Counted from the stretch's first letter, positions 26,597 to 39,804 are shown. The stretch is DNA of 64,000 nt from Pseudomonadota bacterium (GCA_019351895.1 JABBOH010000009.1:61435-125434); one strand, 5' to 3'. Numbers and translations: made by a program. Notes: generated by a model not told the origin, from the sequence alone.

Positions 26597-29122
26597 TCAG
26601 GCCGCGCCGCGGAGCGCGGGCTGGCGCCCCACGCCCTGACCGAGCCCAGGTGTTTCGTCTTCCTGTTCCACGCCGACCGCGCGGGGCATCGGAAGCAGGG
26701 CGAAGTAGCGCCGGAACAGCAGGTCGGACAGAGCGCGCACACCTTCCGCCAGCGCCGCAAGCCGGGGCGGCACCGCCTGCAGCGACTCGGCGTGCTCTTC
26801 CTCCGCGAGCAGATCGCTCACGATCGCCTGTGCCATGCGCAGCAGCGACTCGGCCTGCAGCTTCAGCCGGTCATCTCCGCCGTCGCCGATATGGCCGAGG
26901 AGCCCGCCGAGCGTGGTGAGCTGGAACGCGACGGCGCGGGGATTGCTGTCGTCGGCGATGACGAGGTCGAGCACGGGTCCCGGCTGCAGCGTGGTGAAAT
27001 AGCGGCTGCGGTAGGTGATGGCCGAATCGCAGATTTCGAGCGCGAGGCGAAGCCCGAGTTCCCACCGCGCCTCCGGCTGGTCCAGCACGACGCCGAGGTG
27101 GTCGCAGGTGAGCGCCGCACGCTCGACCCTGCGGCCCATGTCGAGAAACAGCCAGCTGCCGCCGCGCACCATGTTCTCGGCGGCGAGACCCGCGACGACC
27201 GTCGAGAAGCGCTGGATGCTCGCCATGGTGTGGGCGAGCGCGTCCAGATTGCCGCCGCTGTTTGTCGCCTCGTCCGCAGCCGCGCGCAGCATGTGGGTGA
27301 AGGATGCATACATCTCGCCGGTCAGCCGGTCGCGGACCAGCTCGGTGAGCCGTCCGACATGCCCCAGCAGCCGCGCGATGGTGCCGCCCTCGCGGATGGA
27401 GGCGGCGATCGCGACGGCCAGCGGCGCGCCCGCCTCCTGCCTTTCGGGGGCGTTGAGGTGGGAGGCGGCGAGGCAGGCTTCCAGCAGCTGCAGTTCCATG
27501 TGCTCGCGCGGCATCGGGATGTTGCGGCCGAGGCGCAGGATGATGGCGCGGGTCAGGCGTGCGGCGGATTCCAGCCGTTCGATGTAGCGGCCGAGCCAGA
27601 ACATGTTGTCGGCGGTGCGGCTCGGCAATTCGCCGAAGGTACGGCGGATCGGCAGCCTCGTCTGCGGCTGTGGGGCGGGGCCGACGATGTGCTCGCTGCC
27701 TTCCGCCAGCACCCAGACGTCCTTGGAGATCCCGCGCGCCGGGAGCTGTCCGGTGAGCTGCCCGGGCTCGAGATGCCGCGCGAGGCCGCCCGGCATCGCC
27801 TGCCAGACGCCCGCGTTGCGCACCAGGAACATGCGCAGCACGATTGCCTGCGGCACGAGTTCCGCGCCCTTGGCACAGGGCGCGAGCGAGGGCGAGACCG
27901 CCGCCATCGCAGCGTAGTCCACGGGCCGTCTGGCGATATCCTCCAGCAGCCGGGCGCGGGCGTCAGGGTCGAGGTCGCTGACCGGCTTCGGCTGCCCCAG
28001 GCCGTCGGTCGCCGACCGGATCAGCCAGCGGGCGGTGTCGCCAAGGACGCGCGCGCGCGCCTCCGGGTCGCCCAGCCAGACCGTCTCGACGCTCGGCAGG
28101 CGCAGCCGCTCGCCCAGAAGCTCGTCGCAGAGCGCGGGCAGGAAGGCCGCGAGCGCGGGCGCTTCGGCGAGGCCGGAGCCGGGGTCGTTGACGACGCGGA
28201 CCGTGCCCGCGCGGATCGCGTCCATGAGGCCGGGGACGCCGAGCAGGCTGCCGGAGCTGAGTTCCAGCGGGTCGATCATCCGGCCTTCCAGCCGGCGGAG
28301 GATCACGTCGATACGGTGCAGGCCGGTGAGCATCTTGAGATAGACGACGCCGCCGCGAACGGTGAGGTCGCCGCCCTCCACCAGATGGCAGGAGAGTTCG
28401 CGCGACAGGAACATGTGCTCGAGCCATTGCGGGCTGCCGGGGCCGGGCGTCAGCAGCGCGACCGTCGGATGCGGCCGGTCGAGCGGTGCGGCCTGCGTCA
28501 GCGAATCCTGCCACAGGTCGAAGAACGGCCTGAGCGGCCGTATCTGCACCGCGCGGAACATCTCGGGCAGGACGCGGGCGAGGATGCGCCGGTTTTCGCG
28601 CGCGAGGCCCGCGCCCGCGGCACCCGATGTGCGGTCGCTCAGCACATGCCAGCGCCCGTCGCCGGTGCGGATGAGATCGGCGGCGTAGAAGTTCAGCCGG
28701 GGATGGAAGGTCGGCGACGAGAGGTGGCAGGCGCGGAGGAAGCCCGGATTGTTGAATACCAGGGCGGGCGGCAGCAGACCCCGGGCCAGCACGTCCTGCC
28801 GTCCGTAGAGGTCGTCGAGCAGGGCGCCCATGAGCGTCGCGCGCTGGGCGAGCCCGGCTTCGAGTTCGGCGAACTCCATCGCCGAGATGGGCAGCGGGAT
28901 GGGATCGCATCGCCAAACCCCGTCGGCCTCGTCGTCGATATGGGTGCCGGGCAGGATGCTGCGGACACCCTCGTCGTCGAAGGCCTGATCGAGCCGCCGC
29001 TGCCGCGCGGCCAGACTGTCCGAGAGCATCGAGAGGCCGCCCAGCACGCCGCGCCAATGCGGGCGGATGTGGCGCGCGCCATCCACCATCTCATCGACGC
29101 CCTCGCTCGCCAGCAGATTCAT
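26597..29122 (-). CDS. circularly permuted ATP-grasp / alpha-E domain fusion protein
   Basis: An 841-residue fusion. Residues 1 to about 480 form the circularly permuted type 2 ATP-grasp (DUF404/DUF407) with HIRPHWRGVLGGLSMLSDS, PPALVFNNPGFLRACH, LSDRTSGAAGAGLARENR and RGGVVYLKMLTGLHRIDVIL. Residues about 495-815 form the helical alpha-E (DUF403) domain, starting at RTADNMFWLGRYIERLESAA and including DMGRRVERAALTCDHLG. In many genomes the two domains are separate adjacent genes. ATP-grasp enzymes make carboxylate-amine or -thiol bonds through acyl-phosphates. GGAGC precedes the ATG. Confidence 0.9.
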   Translation of the reverse strand: MNLLASEGVDEMVDGARHIRPHWRGVLGGLSMLSDSLAARQRRLDQAFDDEGVRSILPGTHIDDEADGVWRCDPIPLPISAMEFAELEAGLAQRATLMGALLDDLYGRQDVLARGLLPPALVFNNPGFLRACHLSSPTFHPRLNFYAADLIRTGDGRWHVLSDRTSGAAGAGLARENRRILARVLPEMFRAVQIRPLRPFFDLWQDSLTQAAPLDRPHPTVALLTPGPGSPQWLEHMFLSRELSCHLVEGGDLTVRGGVVYLKMLTGLHRIDVILRRLEGRMIDPLELSSGSLLGVPGLMDAIRAGTVRVVNDPGSGLAEAPALAAFLPALCDELLGERLRLPSVETVWLGDPEARARVLGDTARWLIRSATDGLGQPKPVSDLDPDARARLLEDIARRPVDYAAMAAVSPSLAPCAKGAELVPQAIVLRMFLVRNAGVWQAMPGGLARHLEPGQLTGQLPARGISKDVWVLAEGSEHIVGPAPQPQTRLPIRRTFGELPSRTADNMFWLGRYIERLESAARLTRAIILRLGRNIPMPREHMELQLLEACLAASHLNAPERQEAGAPLAVAIAASIREGGTIARLLGHVGRLTELVRDRLTGEMYASFTHMLRAAADEATNSGGNLDALAHTMASIQRFSTVVAGLAAENMVRGGSWLFLDMGRRVERAALTCDHLGVVLDQPEARWELGLRLALEICDSAITYRSRYFTTLQPGPVLDLVIADDSNPRAVAFQLTTLGGLLGHIGDGGDDRLKLQAESLLRMAQAIVSDLLAEEEHAESLQAVPPRLAALAEGVRALSDLLFRRYFALLPMPRAVGVEQEDETPGLGQGVGRQPALRGAA

Positions 29123-29160
29123 AACGCTCCAGTCACGATCGGATCGGCATCATGATGCGA

Positions 29161-32475
<3,315 letters not shown>

Positions 32476-32638
32476 GGGCGGGCTCTTCCTCGCAAGCCGG
32501 GGGACGGGCTCTCGGTCAGTCAGGCGGATTTCGTGAAAGACCCTGCCTGACAACGCGATCCGGGTCGATGGCCGGAATGATTGCAGCAGGCGGAGACGCC
32601 GGGATGGTCGAGGCCACCCGGGCTCGCGCGGCCCGGCG

Positions 32639-33547
32639 TCAGGCTGGCTTGGGGTGCTTCTGGATGGCGCCCGTCATCGGGATGAAGAACACGCCCACGT
32701 CGCGGCGCGAATGGATCTTGCCGTGTTCGTCCTTGGTATAGACGTAGAGCACCTGCCCGCGCTTGAACGGCTGGCCGATGGGAATGATCATCCGGCCGCC
32801 AGGCTTGAGCTGTTTGAAGAGGTCGGGCGGCGCGTATTCGGCGGCGCAGGTGACGATGATGACATCGAAGCCGCCGCTCACTTCTGGCCAGCCGTAGTAG
32901 CCGTCGCCGACCCGCGTCTCGACGTTGTCGTAGCCGAGCGGGCGGAAGATGTGGGAGACGGCGTGGCCCAGCGGCTCGATGATCTCGATGGAATAGGCCT
33001 TCGAGACGATTCGCGACAGGAGCGAGCTCTGGAAGCCGCTGCCGGTGCCGATCTCGAGGGAGACCATGCCGGGCTTCGCGTGCAGGAGCTGCGTCATGTA
33101 GGCCTGCCCGAGATAGTCGGACAACGCCGAGCCGTAGCCGATCGCCCAGGGTTTCGGATTGACCTCGTACGCCTCGGACGGGGCGGCCAGATGCTCCGGG
33201 TAGACGTAGTGGAAGTACTCGCGCGGCACCTTCCCGAACGCCGCCAGGACCGCCGGGTCGGCCGAGCCGAAATGGCTGGTCAGATAGCTCCGGATCAGCG
33301 CCATCGCTGCGGGCTTGCGCGCCTGGATGGCATCGAACTCCGACTGCGAGATAACCGTCGGGCGGCCCGAGGCCGCCATGGCCTGGATGTAGCGGTCGAG
33401 CGTCCAGGGCTCGCCTTCCGTTTCGGTGCCGGGCCCAGCCGGCGCGTCGGCCGCGAAGGCGGGCAGGGCGGGCAGCGCCAGGGAAAGGCCAGCCGCGGCA
33501 AGCAGGCGGCGGCGGCCAAGACCCGCGGCGTTAGTGGTGTCGTTCAT
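32639..33547 (-). CDS. exported protein-L-isoaspartate O-methyltransferase homologue
   Basis: A 302-residue protein with a twin-arginine-type signal (GRRRLLAAAGLSLALPALPA then FA-AD) followed by a domain of the PCMT family. SAM-binding motif I is SLEIGTGSGFQSSLLSRI, preceded by the substrate region AIGYGSALSDYLGQAYMTQL (canonical proteins have GxxISxPxxxA); motif III-like FDVIIVTCAAEYAPPDLFKQ and RMIIPIGQPF complete it. Classic Pcm repairs isoaspartyl residues in the cytoplasm. Export is odd because SAM is not known to be free in the periplasm. GGGAGG precedes the ATG. Confidence 0.82.
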   Translation of the reverse strand: MNDTTNAAGLGRRRLLAAAGLSLALPALPAFAADAPAGPGTETEGEPWTLDRYIQAMAASGRPTVISQSEFDAIQARKPAAMALIRSYLTSHFGSADPAVLAAFGKVPREYFHYVYPEHLAAPSEAYEVNPKPWAIGYGSALSDYLGQAYMTQLLHAKPGMVSLEIGTGSGFQSSLLSRIVSKAYSIEIIEPLGHAVSHIFRPLGYDNVETRVGDGYYGWPEVSGGFDVIIVTCAAEYAPPDLFKQLKPGGRMIIPIGQPFKRGQVLYVYTKDEHGKIHSRRDVGVFFIPMTGAIQKHPKPA

Positions 33548-33668
33548 GGGCGAGAATACCTCCCTGACGGTGCAGGGCGTCCATGATGGAAAGCCCGGCC
33601 CGGGTCAACGCCGCGGCGGACCGGCATTGTGGTTCGTTCCGGCCCAGCGGGGCGCTTGGCGAGCCCGT

Positions 33669-34607
33669 TCAGGCCGGGGGCTGCAGGACGGCCATCATCT
33701 CGCGCCATTCACGCGGAGCGAGACCGCTTTCGGGCTGCGCCACCGTCTCGCCCGCCAGCATTCGGCGGAGCACGGCGAGCATCGGCGCCGAGAAGCTTGC
33801 CGCCCCCAGCCGGTAGTCGCGGAAGGCGCGGGCGGCAACTGGGACCCAGGCTTCGACGATCTCCATCATCGCGTCCGCATAGACGCGGATTTCGTATTGC
33901 GCGTGCGGGTCGGCGCGGAGCGAGAGGAAGTGGAAGAGGTTATGGAGGTCGATCTTCCAGTACCACTGGGTGTAGGTGTTGAGCGTCAGGTTCATCCGCG
34001 CGAGTTCGCGGGCGAGCCCCTGCCGCGCGGGGTCGGCGGGACTGTCCCCGATTCCTTCGTTGAGCATCCAGGCATAGTGGTCGTGCGCCCGCTCGGCGTC
34101 GGCGCGTAGCAGGCGCAGAACCTCGACGGCCTCATCGCCCTCCAGAACCGCGTCCCGCCCCTGGCGGTTGCTCGTCGATTGGGCGGCGAGATTGGCCGGA
34201 CTCGGGATGTAGAACTCCCGGTCCATCACCGAATAGCGCGCGGAGTATTCGTTCACGCTGGCCATGCGATGCCGGATCCATTGGCGGGCGATGAAGATCG
34301 GCAGCTTCACGTGGAACTTGATCTCGCACATCTCGAAGGGTGTCGTGTGCCGGTGGCGCATGAGGTAGCGGATGAGCCCCTCGTCCTCGCTCACCTTCCG
34401 CGTGCCGCGTCCGTAGGAGACGCGCGCCGCCTGCACGATGGCGCCGTCATCGCCCATGTAGTCGATGACGCGGATGAAGCCATGGTCGAGCAGCGGGATC
34501 GGCTGGTGGAGCCGTTGTTCCAGCGCCGGGACGGTGGCGCGGAAGGTGCTGGACGCACTTTCAGGAGCTCGGGGGATCGCGATGGTCTGGTCTTCGCTCA
34601 GGCTCAC
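33669..34607 (-). CDS. thyX: FAD-dependent thymidylate synthase ThyX
   Basis: ThyX makes dTMP from dUMP with methylenetetrahydrofolate, NADPH and FAD. The ThyX motif is visible in [20 protein letters not shown] (RHRxxTxFE type) together with [19 protein letters not shown] and [19 protein letters not shown]. It has 312 residues, longer than many ThyX proteins because of an N-terminal extension common in Alphaproteobacteria. The GTG start has GAGG seven bases upstream. No thyA is in the window, in line with ThyX as the sole route. Divergent from ssrA. Confidence 0.95.
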   Translation of the reverse strand: MSLSEDQTIAIPRAPESASSTFRATVPALEQRLHQPIPLLDHGFIRVIDYMGDDGAIVQAARVSYGRGTRKVSEDEGLIRYLMRHRHTTPFEMCEIKFHVKLPIFIARQWIRHRMASVNEYSARYSVMDREFYIPSPANLAAQSTSNRQGRDAVLEGDEAVEVLRLLRADAERAHDHYAWMLNEGIGDSPADPARQGLARELARMNLTLNTYTQWYWKIDLHNLFHFLSLRADPHAQYEIRVYADAMMEIVEAWVPVAARAFRDYRLGAASFSAPMLAVLRRMLAGETVAQPESGLAPREWREMMAVLQPPA

Positions 34608-34654
34608 GCCGTGCCTCTTCTCTTACCGGGAACAGCGGCCTATATTCGATCCGC

Positions 34655-34935
34655 TGGCTTGCCGGCTATGGCGATAAACGGTGCTCGGAATAATCGTAGT
34701 GGACCCGGGGGCAGTACCCGGCGCCTCCACCATCAACCCCCAAGGCTCAGGCCCGGGGGCGCATGGGGGCGAAACAGGCTCGACACGCGTGGTAAAGGTA
34801 CATCTTTCGCTCGGCATGATTCCGCCGTTATCGGGTCATTTTACAAATGCCAATGACAATCATGAGGCATTCGCTGTCGCTGCGTAAGCAGTGACAAGCG
34901 CGGTTCGGGGGGCACCGGGCAACAGAAGCCCCCTA
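34655..34935 (+). ncRNA. ssrA: two-piece, circularly permuted tmRNA
   Basis: The acceptor half comes first: the T-arm CCGGG-GGCAGTA-CCCGG and acceptor strand CGCCTCC then ACCA ending at 34732. The coding half starts at 34765 with GGGGGCGAAACAGGCTCGAC; its first seven bases pair with CGCCTCC over seven base pairs (one G-U). The 32 bases between the halves are the segment removed on processing. An AUUCCG/CGGAAU pairing can join the two pieces further in. The tag frame lies at 34849-34887. A GGGGGGC/GCCCCCT hairpin (34907-34934) closes the coding piece. TATATT at 34641 is a candidate -10. Outer ends are approximate. Confidence 0.93.
34849..34887 (+). other. proteolysis-tag reading frame of the tmRNA
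   Basis: GCC (resume codon) to TAA encodes ANDNHEAFAVAA. With the alanine charged on the tmRNA the tag is AANDNHEAFAVAA. ANDN and the final AVAA match the alphaproteobacterial tag pattern; the ANDN side is what SspB recognises and VAA is read by ClpX. Confidence 0.92.
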
Positions 34936-35094
34936 TTTCATCGCGACGATGATTGTTAGAGTTGAGGCCACCCCTGGCGGGCCGATGTCGCCTCGGGTGG
35001 TGCCTTGCGTCATGCCGCGCCCGCCCCGGCGCCTCGTCCGGACAAACCGGCGACTCGGAGGCCGGATATAGCGGCGGAATGGGAGACTGCGTCA

Positions 35095-35607
35095 GTGACA
35101 GAAGACCCCACCGACCCTCCGGAAAGCCTCCTGCCCTATGAAGGCTGGCTTGAAGAGGCCCAGCGACAGGTCGTTCTGCGCGCTCTCGCCTATGCCTCCG
35201 AGCATGGCCTTCCCGGCAACCACCATTTCTACCTGACCTTCCGGACGGATTATGCGGGCGTGCATATCCCAGCCCGGCTTCTGGCGCAGTATCCGGAGGA
35301 GATGACGATCGTCCTTCAGCACCAGTTCTGGGACCTGAAGGTCGATGAGGATCAGGTGCTCACAGTCGGCCTCTCGTTCTCGGGCATCCCCTCGACCCTG
35401 GTGATCCCGGCGGGCGCGATTGTGGGTTTCGCCGACCCTTACGTTCATTTCGGGCTGCGCCTGCAGCCGCAGACCATTGAGGATGACGTGGCCGAGGATG
35501 AGGGCGCGACCGAGCCGGCGGCCGAGACCGAGGCTGCCGAAACGCCGGAAGTCCCGCAGGTCGTGAGCCTCGACGCCTTCCGCCGCCGCTCGCCGCCGAA
35601 GGATTAG
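35095..35607 (+). CDS. sspB: SspB-alpha, ClpXP adaptor for ssrA-tagged proteins
   Basis: A 170-residue protein of the alphaproteobacterial SspB family. Landmarks are LPYEGWLEEAQRQVVLRALA, the strand NHHFYLTFRTDYAGVHIP, the tag-groove segment EMTIVLQHQFWDLKVDED and FSGIPSTLVIPAGAIVGFAD, followed by an acidic linker and the conserved tail VVSLDAFRRRSP that probably docks on ClpX. It delivers tmRNA-tagged proteins to ClpXP. I chose the GTG with GGGAG ten bases upstream, which fits the family length; a longer frame starts at 35005. It follows the tmRNA gene by about 160 bases. Confidence 0.93.
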   Translation: MTEDPTDPPESLLPYEGWLEEAQRQVVLRALAYASEHGLPGNHHFYLTFRTDYAGVHIPARLLAQYPEEMTIVLQHQFWDLKVDEDQVLTVGLSFSGIPSTLVIPAGAIVGFADPYVHFGLRLQPQTIEDDVAEDEGATEPAAETEAAETPEVPQVVSLDAFRRRSPPKD

Positions 35608-35730
35608 GCGGGGGAGGGCGCGCGCCCCATGCCCGAGGATGGCGCGTGCTCCGGCATTTCCCGAAAGCCCCGATTCGGGTATGGCGCAGAGCTTGCCGCC
35701 TCAACGGCACCCGCATCAAAGGGCTGAGAC

Positions 35731-36126
35731 ATGCGATTCACCGTCGACCGGATCGACCACATCTCCCTCACCTGTGGCGATATCGAGACCACGGCGTCCT
35801 GGTTCCAGCGCGTGCTCGGCATGGATCGGGAGGAGTTCGGGGTCGACGGGCGCACCGCGCTGAAGTTCGGCGGTCAGAAGCTCAACCTCTATACCGCCGA
35901 TGAGGACCTCACCCTGACGGGGGCCTCCGCCGGCCCAGGCACCGCCACCATCTGCTTCGTCACCGCCGTCGGGACCGAGGATATCGTCCGCCATCTTACC
36001 GCCTGCGGCGTCATGGTCGAGAAGGGGCCCGTGAGCCGCCTCGGCGCGCTCGGCCCCATGAGTTCGGTCTATTGCCGGGACCCGGACGGCAACCTCATCG
36101 AGCTTTCGTCCTATCTCGAAGACTAG
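35731..36126 (+). CDS. VOC-family (glyoxalase/dioxygenase fold) protein
   Basis: A 131-residue single vicinal-oxygen-chelate domain. The metal-site pattern is visible as His in [14 protein letters not shown], then a residue of TICFVTAVG, and Glu in [15 protein letters not shown] at the C-terminus. The size fits a homodimeric VOC protein such as a lyase or extradiol-type enzyme; the substrate is unknown. It ends 10 bases before queA and may be cotranscribed with the queuosine genes. Confidence 0.85.
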   Translation: MRFTVDRIDHISLTCGDIETTASWFQRVLGMDREEFGVDGRTALKFGGQKLNLYTADEDLTLTGASAGPGTATICFVTAVGTEDIVRHLTACGVMVEKGPVSRLGALGPMSSVYCRDPDGNLIELSSYLED

Positions 36127-36136
36127 CCGCGCCACC

Positions 36137-37174
36137 ATGCGCCTCTCAGACTTCGACTTCGCGCTGCCGCCCGAGGCCATCGCCCAGCATCCGGCCCGCC
36201 CGCGCGACAACGCGCGGCTGCTGCATGTGACGCCGGATCGGCTGGATGACCGCATCGTCCGCGATCTGCCGGAGCTTCTGGCACCGGGCGACATCCTCGT
36301 CTCCAACGACACCCGTGTGATCCCGGCCCAGCTTGAGGCGCGGCGTGGGGACGCCCGCATCGGCATCACGCTCGACCGCCCGCTCGCGGACGGCACCTGG
36401 CAGGCGCTCGCCCGCAACGCCAAGCGCCTGCATGTCGATGACGTGCTCCAATTCGACGGCGCCGACCTTTCCGCGACCGTCGCCCATCGCCGCCCGGATG
36501 GCAGCATCGCACTCCGCTTCGACCGCGAGGGCGAGGCTTTCGCCGACGCTCTTGCGCAGGCGGGCGCGCTCGCTTTGCCGCCCTACATCGAGCGGCCCGG
36601 TGGGCCTACGCCAGACGACGCAGCCGACTACCAGACCATCTTCGCGGAAGCCGAGGGCGCCGTGGCCGCCCCAACGGCCGGGTTGCATTTCACGCCCGAT
36701 CTGCTCGCGGCACTCGACTCGCGGGGCGTCCGGCGCGCCACGGTCACGCTGCATGTCGGCGTCGGGACCTTTCTACCGGTGCGCGTCGAGGATGTCTCCG
36801 AGCACCGGATGCATGCGGAACGCGGCATCGTCACGAGCGATGCGGCGGCGGCCATCAACGCGGCCCGCGCGGCGGGCGGGCGCGTGATCGCCGTCGGTAC
36901 CACGAGCCTTCGCCTGCTGGAAACGGCGGCCGACGACGCCGGGCGGCTGCATCCCTTCGCGGGCGACACGGCCATCTTCATCCTGCCCGGCTACCGGTTC
37001 CGCATCACCGACCGGCTGATGACCAACTTCCACCTGCCGCGCTCGACGCTGTTCATGCTGGTGTCCGCCTTCTCCGGCCTTGAGCGCATGCGCGCCGCCT
37101 ATGCCCATGCCATCGCCGGCGGCTACCGGTTCTTCTCCTACGGCGACGCGTCGCTGCTCGAGCGCGCGCCGTGA
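36137..37174 (+). CDS. queA: S-adenosylmethionine:tRNA ribosyltransferase-isomerase QueA
   Basis: A 345-residue enzyme that moves the ribosyl part of SAM onto preQ1-tRNA to form epoxyqueuosine. Family blocks are [34 protein letters not shown], the [17 protein letters not shown] motif, [16 protein letters not shown] and the C-terminal [15 protein letters not shown]. Length is normal. Its TGA overlaps the GTG of tgt (GTGA). Confidence 0.96.
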   Translation: MRLSDFDFALPPEAIAQHPARPRDNARLLHVTPDRLDDRIVRDLPELLAPGDILVSNDTRVIPAQLEARRGDARIGITLDRPLADGTWQALARNAKRLHVDDVLQFDGADLSATVAHRRPDGSIALRFDREGEAFADALAQAGALALPPYIERPGGPTPDDAADYQTIFAEAEGAVAAPTAGLHFTPDLLAALDSRGVRRATVTLHVGVGTFLPVRVEDVSEHRMHAERGIVTSDAAAAINAARAAGGRVIAVGTTSLRLLETAADDAGRLHPFAGDTAIFILPGYRFRITDRLMTNFHLPRSTLFMLVSAFSGLERMRAAYAHAIAGGYRFFSYGDASLLERAP

Positions 37175-38295
37175 GCCTCACCTGGAGTCTGGCCGCGACC
37201 GATGGGCCCGCGCGCGCCGGCACGCTGCACACGGCGCATGGCGCGGTGCCGACACCGACCTTCATGCCGGTCGGCACGGCGGCGACGGTCAAGGCCATGA
37301 CCGCCGATGCGGTGCGGGAGACGGGGGCCGGCATCGTCCTCGGCAACACCTATCATCTCATGCTCCGGCCCGGCGCGGATCGCGTGGCCTCCTTCGGCGG
37401 CCTGCACAAGCTCATGGATTGGCCGGGCCCGATCCTCACCGACAGCGGCGGCTTCCAGGTCATGTCGCTGGCCGGGCTGCGGAAGCTCGACGCCGACGGC
37501 GTGACCTTCCAGTCCCATCTCGACGGCAGCCGCCACCGGCTGACGCCCGCGATCTCGGTCGGCATCCAGCACAAGCTCGACGCCACGATCACCATGGTGC
37601 TCGACGAATGCCCGCCCTTTCCGGTGACGGAGGAGCAGGCGCGGCTGTCGATGGAAATGTCGATGCGCTGGGCGGCGCTATCCCGCGAGGCGTTTGTGCC
37701 GCGCGCGGGCTATGGGTTGTTCGGGATCGTGCAGGGCAGCGTCTTCCCCGATCTCCGCCGACGCTCGATCGATACGCTGATGGCGATCGGCTTCGAGGGC
37801 TATGCGCTCGGCGGCCTCGCGGTCGGCGAGGGGCAGGCGATGATGTATGCCATGATCGAAGCGACGGGCGACCTGATGCCCGCCGACCGTCCGCGCTACC
37901 TCATGGGCGTCGGCACGCCGGACGATCTGCTGGGCTCCATCGCGCGCGGCATCGACATGTTCGACTGCGTCATGCCGACGCGCGCCGGCCGCACGGGCCG
38001 CGCCTACACCTCGCGCGGGGTGTTGAACCTGCGCAACGCCCGCTTCGCGAAGGAGGACGGGCCGCTCGATCCCGGCTGCGGCTGTCTCGGCTGCCGCCGC
38101 CACGTGCGCGGCTATCTGCACCATCTTTTCCGCGCGGAAGAGATGCTCGGCCCGATGCTGCTGACGTGGCACAATCTGACCTATTACCAGTCGGTGGTGG
38201 CCGGCGCCCGCGCCGCCATCCTGGAGGGGCGGCTTGCTTCCCATAGCGCCGCCATCCGTGCCGGCTGGGCCGAAGGAGACAACCGCGATGAGTGA
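37171..38295 (+). CDS. tgt: tRNA-guanine transglycosylase
   Basis: A 374-residue bacterial Tgt that exchanges G34 for preQ1 in tRNAs with GUN anticodons. The catalytic aspartate is in [15 protein letters not shown]; the second is in [14 protein letters not shown]. Zinc ligands are visible in [19 protein letters not shown] (CxCxxC with a later His). The GTG start overlaps the queA stop. Its end overlaps queF by eight bases. Confidence 0.96.
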   Translation: MSLTWSLAATDGPARAGTLHTAHGAVPTPTFMPVGTAATVKAMTADAVRETGAGIVLGNTYHLMLRPGADRVASFGGLHKLMDWPGPILTDSGGFQVMSLAGLRKLDADGVTFQSHLDGSRHRLTPAISVGIQHKLDATITMVLDECPPFPVTEEQARLSMEMSMRWAALSREAFVPRAGYGLFGIVQGSVFPDLRRRSIDTLMAIGFEGYALGGLAVGEGQAMMYAMIEATGDLMPADRPRYLMGVGTPDDLLGSIARGIDMFDCVMPTRAGRTGRAYTSRGVLNLRNARFAKEDGPLDPGCGCLGCRRHVRGYLHHLFRAEEMLGPMLLTWHNLTYYQSVVAGARAAILEGRLASHSAAIRAGWAEGDNRDE

Positions 38296-38752
38296 TTTGC
38301 CCTATGCCGGGCTGACGCAGCTGGGCCACGCCGCGCGCCCCGCCGACCGGCCGGAGGATGCGGTGCTGGAGCGGGTGTCCGCCCCGGCGCAGGGCCGCGA
38401 TTATGTCGTGCGCTTCACCGCGCCGGAATTCACCTCGCTCTGCCCGATGACCGGGCAACCCGATTTCGCCCACATCGTCATCGACTACATCCCCGGCGAG
38501 TGGCTGGTGGAGAGCAAGTCGCTCAAGCTCTTCCTCACCAGCTTCCGCAACCACGGCGCCTTCCATGAGGGCTGCACCATGATGATCGCCGAGCGGCTGA
38601 TTGAGTTGCTCGCCCCGCGCTGGCTGCGTATCGGCGCCTATTGGTATCCGCGCGGCGGCATTCCGATCGACGTCTTCTGGCAGACCGGCGCCCCGCCCGC
38701 CGGCGTCTTCCTGCCCGACCAGGGCGTGCCGCCCTATCGCGGCCGGGGATGA
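38288..38752 (+). CDS. queF: NADPH-dependent preQ0 reductase QueF
   Basis: A 154-residue type I (unimodular) QueF that reduces 7-cyano-7-deazaguanine to preQ1. The catalytic cysteine is in [15 protein letters not shown] with the conserved aspartate after it, and the substrate glutamate in [23 protein letters not shown] is the QueF motif. GGAG precedes the ATG; an upstream ATG inside tgt is in frame but adds non-homologous residues. Confidence 0.95.
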   Translation: MSDLPYAGLTQLGHAARPADRPEDAVLERVSAPAQGRDYVVRFTAPEFTSLCPMTGQPDFAHIVIDYIPGEWLVESKSLKLFLTSFRNHGAFHEGCTMMIAERLIELLAPRWLRIGAYWYPRGGIPIDVFWQTGAPPAGVFLPDQGVPPYRGRG

Positions 38753-39804
38753 GCCGGGCCACCGACATCGGCGCCGAGATCCGCGCGAAGGCGCAGGCGC
38801 TCGGCTTCGATGCGGTGGGCTTCGCCGCGGCGCGGCTTGGCCCGGAGAGCGGCGAGCGGCTGCGGCAGTTCCTCGCTCAAGGCCATCACGGCGAGATGGA
38901 TTGGCTGGAAGCGCGCGCCGAGCAGCGCGCCGATCCCCGCGCGCTCTGGCCCGAAGTCCGCAGCGCCATCGCGCTCGGCATGAGCTACGCGCCCGCGGGC
39001 GATCCCCTCGCGACGCTCGCGCGGCCCGATCGCGGCAACATCTCGGCCTATGCCCGCAACCGCGACTATCACGACGTGATCAAGGGCCGTCTCAAGCACC
39101 TCGCGCAGTTCATCGTCTCCCGCGCCGGGGTCAGCACTGAGGTCAAGGTCTTCGTCGATACGGCGCCGGTGATGGAAAAGCCGCTGGCCGAGCGCGCGGG
39201 CCTCGGCTGGCAGGGCAAGCACACCAACCTCGTCTCCCGCGCCCATGGCTCCTGGCTCTTTCTCGGCGAGATTTTCACGACGCTCGACCTGCCGCCGGAC
39301 GGCGCCCACGCCGACCACTGCGGCAGCTGCACCCGCTGCATGGCGGCCTGCCCGACGGCGGCGATCCCCGCGCCCTATCGGCTGGAGGCGACGCGCTGCA
39401 TCAGCTACCTCACGATCGAGCATGCGGGCCCGATCCCGGAGGCGCTGCGGCCGGCCATCGGCAACCGCATCTACGGCTGCGACGACTGCCTTGCCGTCTG
39501 TCCCTGGAACCGCTTCGCGGTTGCGGGCCGGGAGGCGAAGCTCGCGGCGCGGGCTGATCTGGAGGCGCCGTCGCTGGCGGAGCTGTCGCGCCTGGATGAC
39601 GCGGGTTTCCGCGCCCTGTTCGCCGGATCGCCTATCAAGCGCATCGGCCGCGTCCGGTTCCTCCGTAATGTCGCCATCGCTATCGGCAACAGCGGTGATC
39701 CCGCGTTGCTGCCCGACGCCCGTCGGCTGGCAGGCGAGCCCGACCCGGTTTTGGCCGAGGCCGCTGGCTGGGCCGTGGCGCGGCTTCAGCCGATCGCGGG
39801 CTGA
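38749..39804 (+). CDS. queG: epoxyqueuosine reductase QueG
   Basis: A 351-residue cobalamin- and iron-sulfur-dependent enzyme catalysing the last step to queuosine. Two [4Fe-4S] sets are visible: [16 protein letters not shown] and [11 protein letters not shown], with an extra Cys in [11 protein letters not shown]. The N-terminal region ([17 protein letters not shown]) and [17 protein letters not shown] are family blocks, and a HEAT-like repeat ends the protein. The ATG overlaps the queF stop (ATGA). Its last 19 bases overlap the convergent Rieske gene. Confidence 0.95.
   Translation: MSRATDIGAEIRAKAQALGFDAVGFAAARLGPESGERLRQFLAQGHHGEMDWLEARAEQRADPRALWPEVRSAIALGMSYAPAGDPLATLARPDRGNISAYARNRDYHDVIKGRLKHLAQFIVSRAGVSTEVKVFVDTAPVMEKPLAERAGLGWQGKHTNLVSRAHGSWLFLGEIFTTLDLPPDGAHADHCGSCTRCMAACPTAAIPAPYRLEATRCISYLTIEHAGPIPEALRPAIGNRIYGCDDCLAVCPWNRFAVAGREAKLAARADLEAPSLAELSRLDDAGFRALFAGSPIKRIGRVRFLRNVAIAIGNSGDPALLPDARRLAGEPDPVLAEAAGWAVARLQPIAG

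Noticed and set aside
35608..35730. preQ1 riboswitch before the que genes
   Set aside because: Only a short CCCGAA/TTCGGG hairpin is present; the conserved preQ1 aptamer pseudoknot is not visible.
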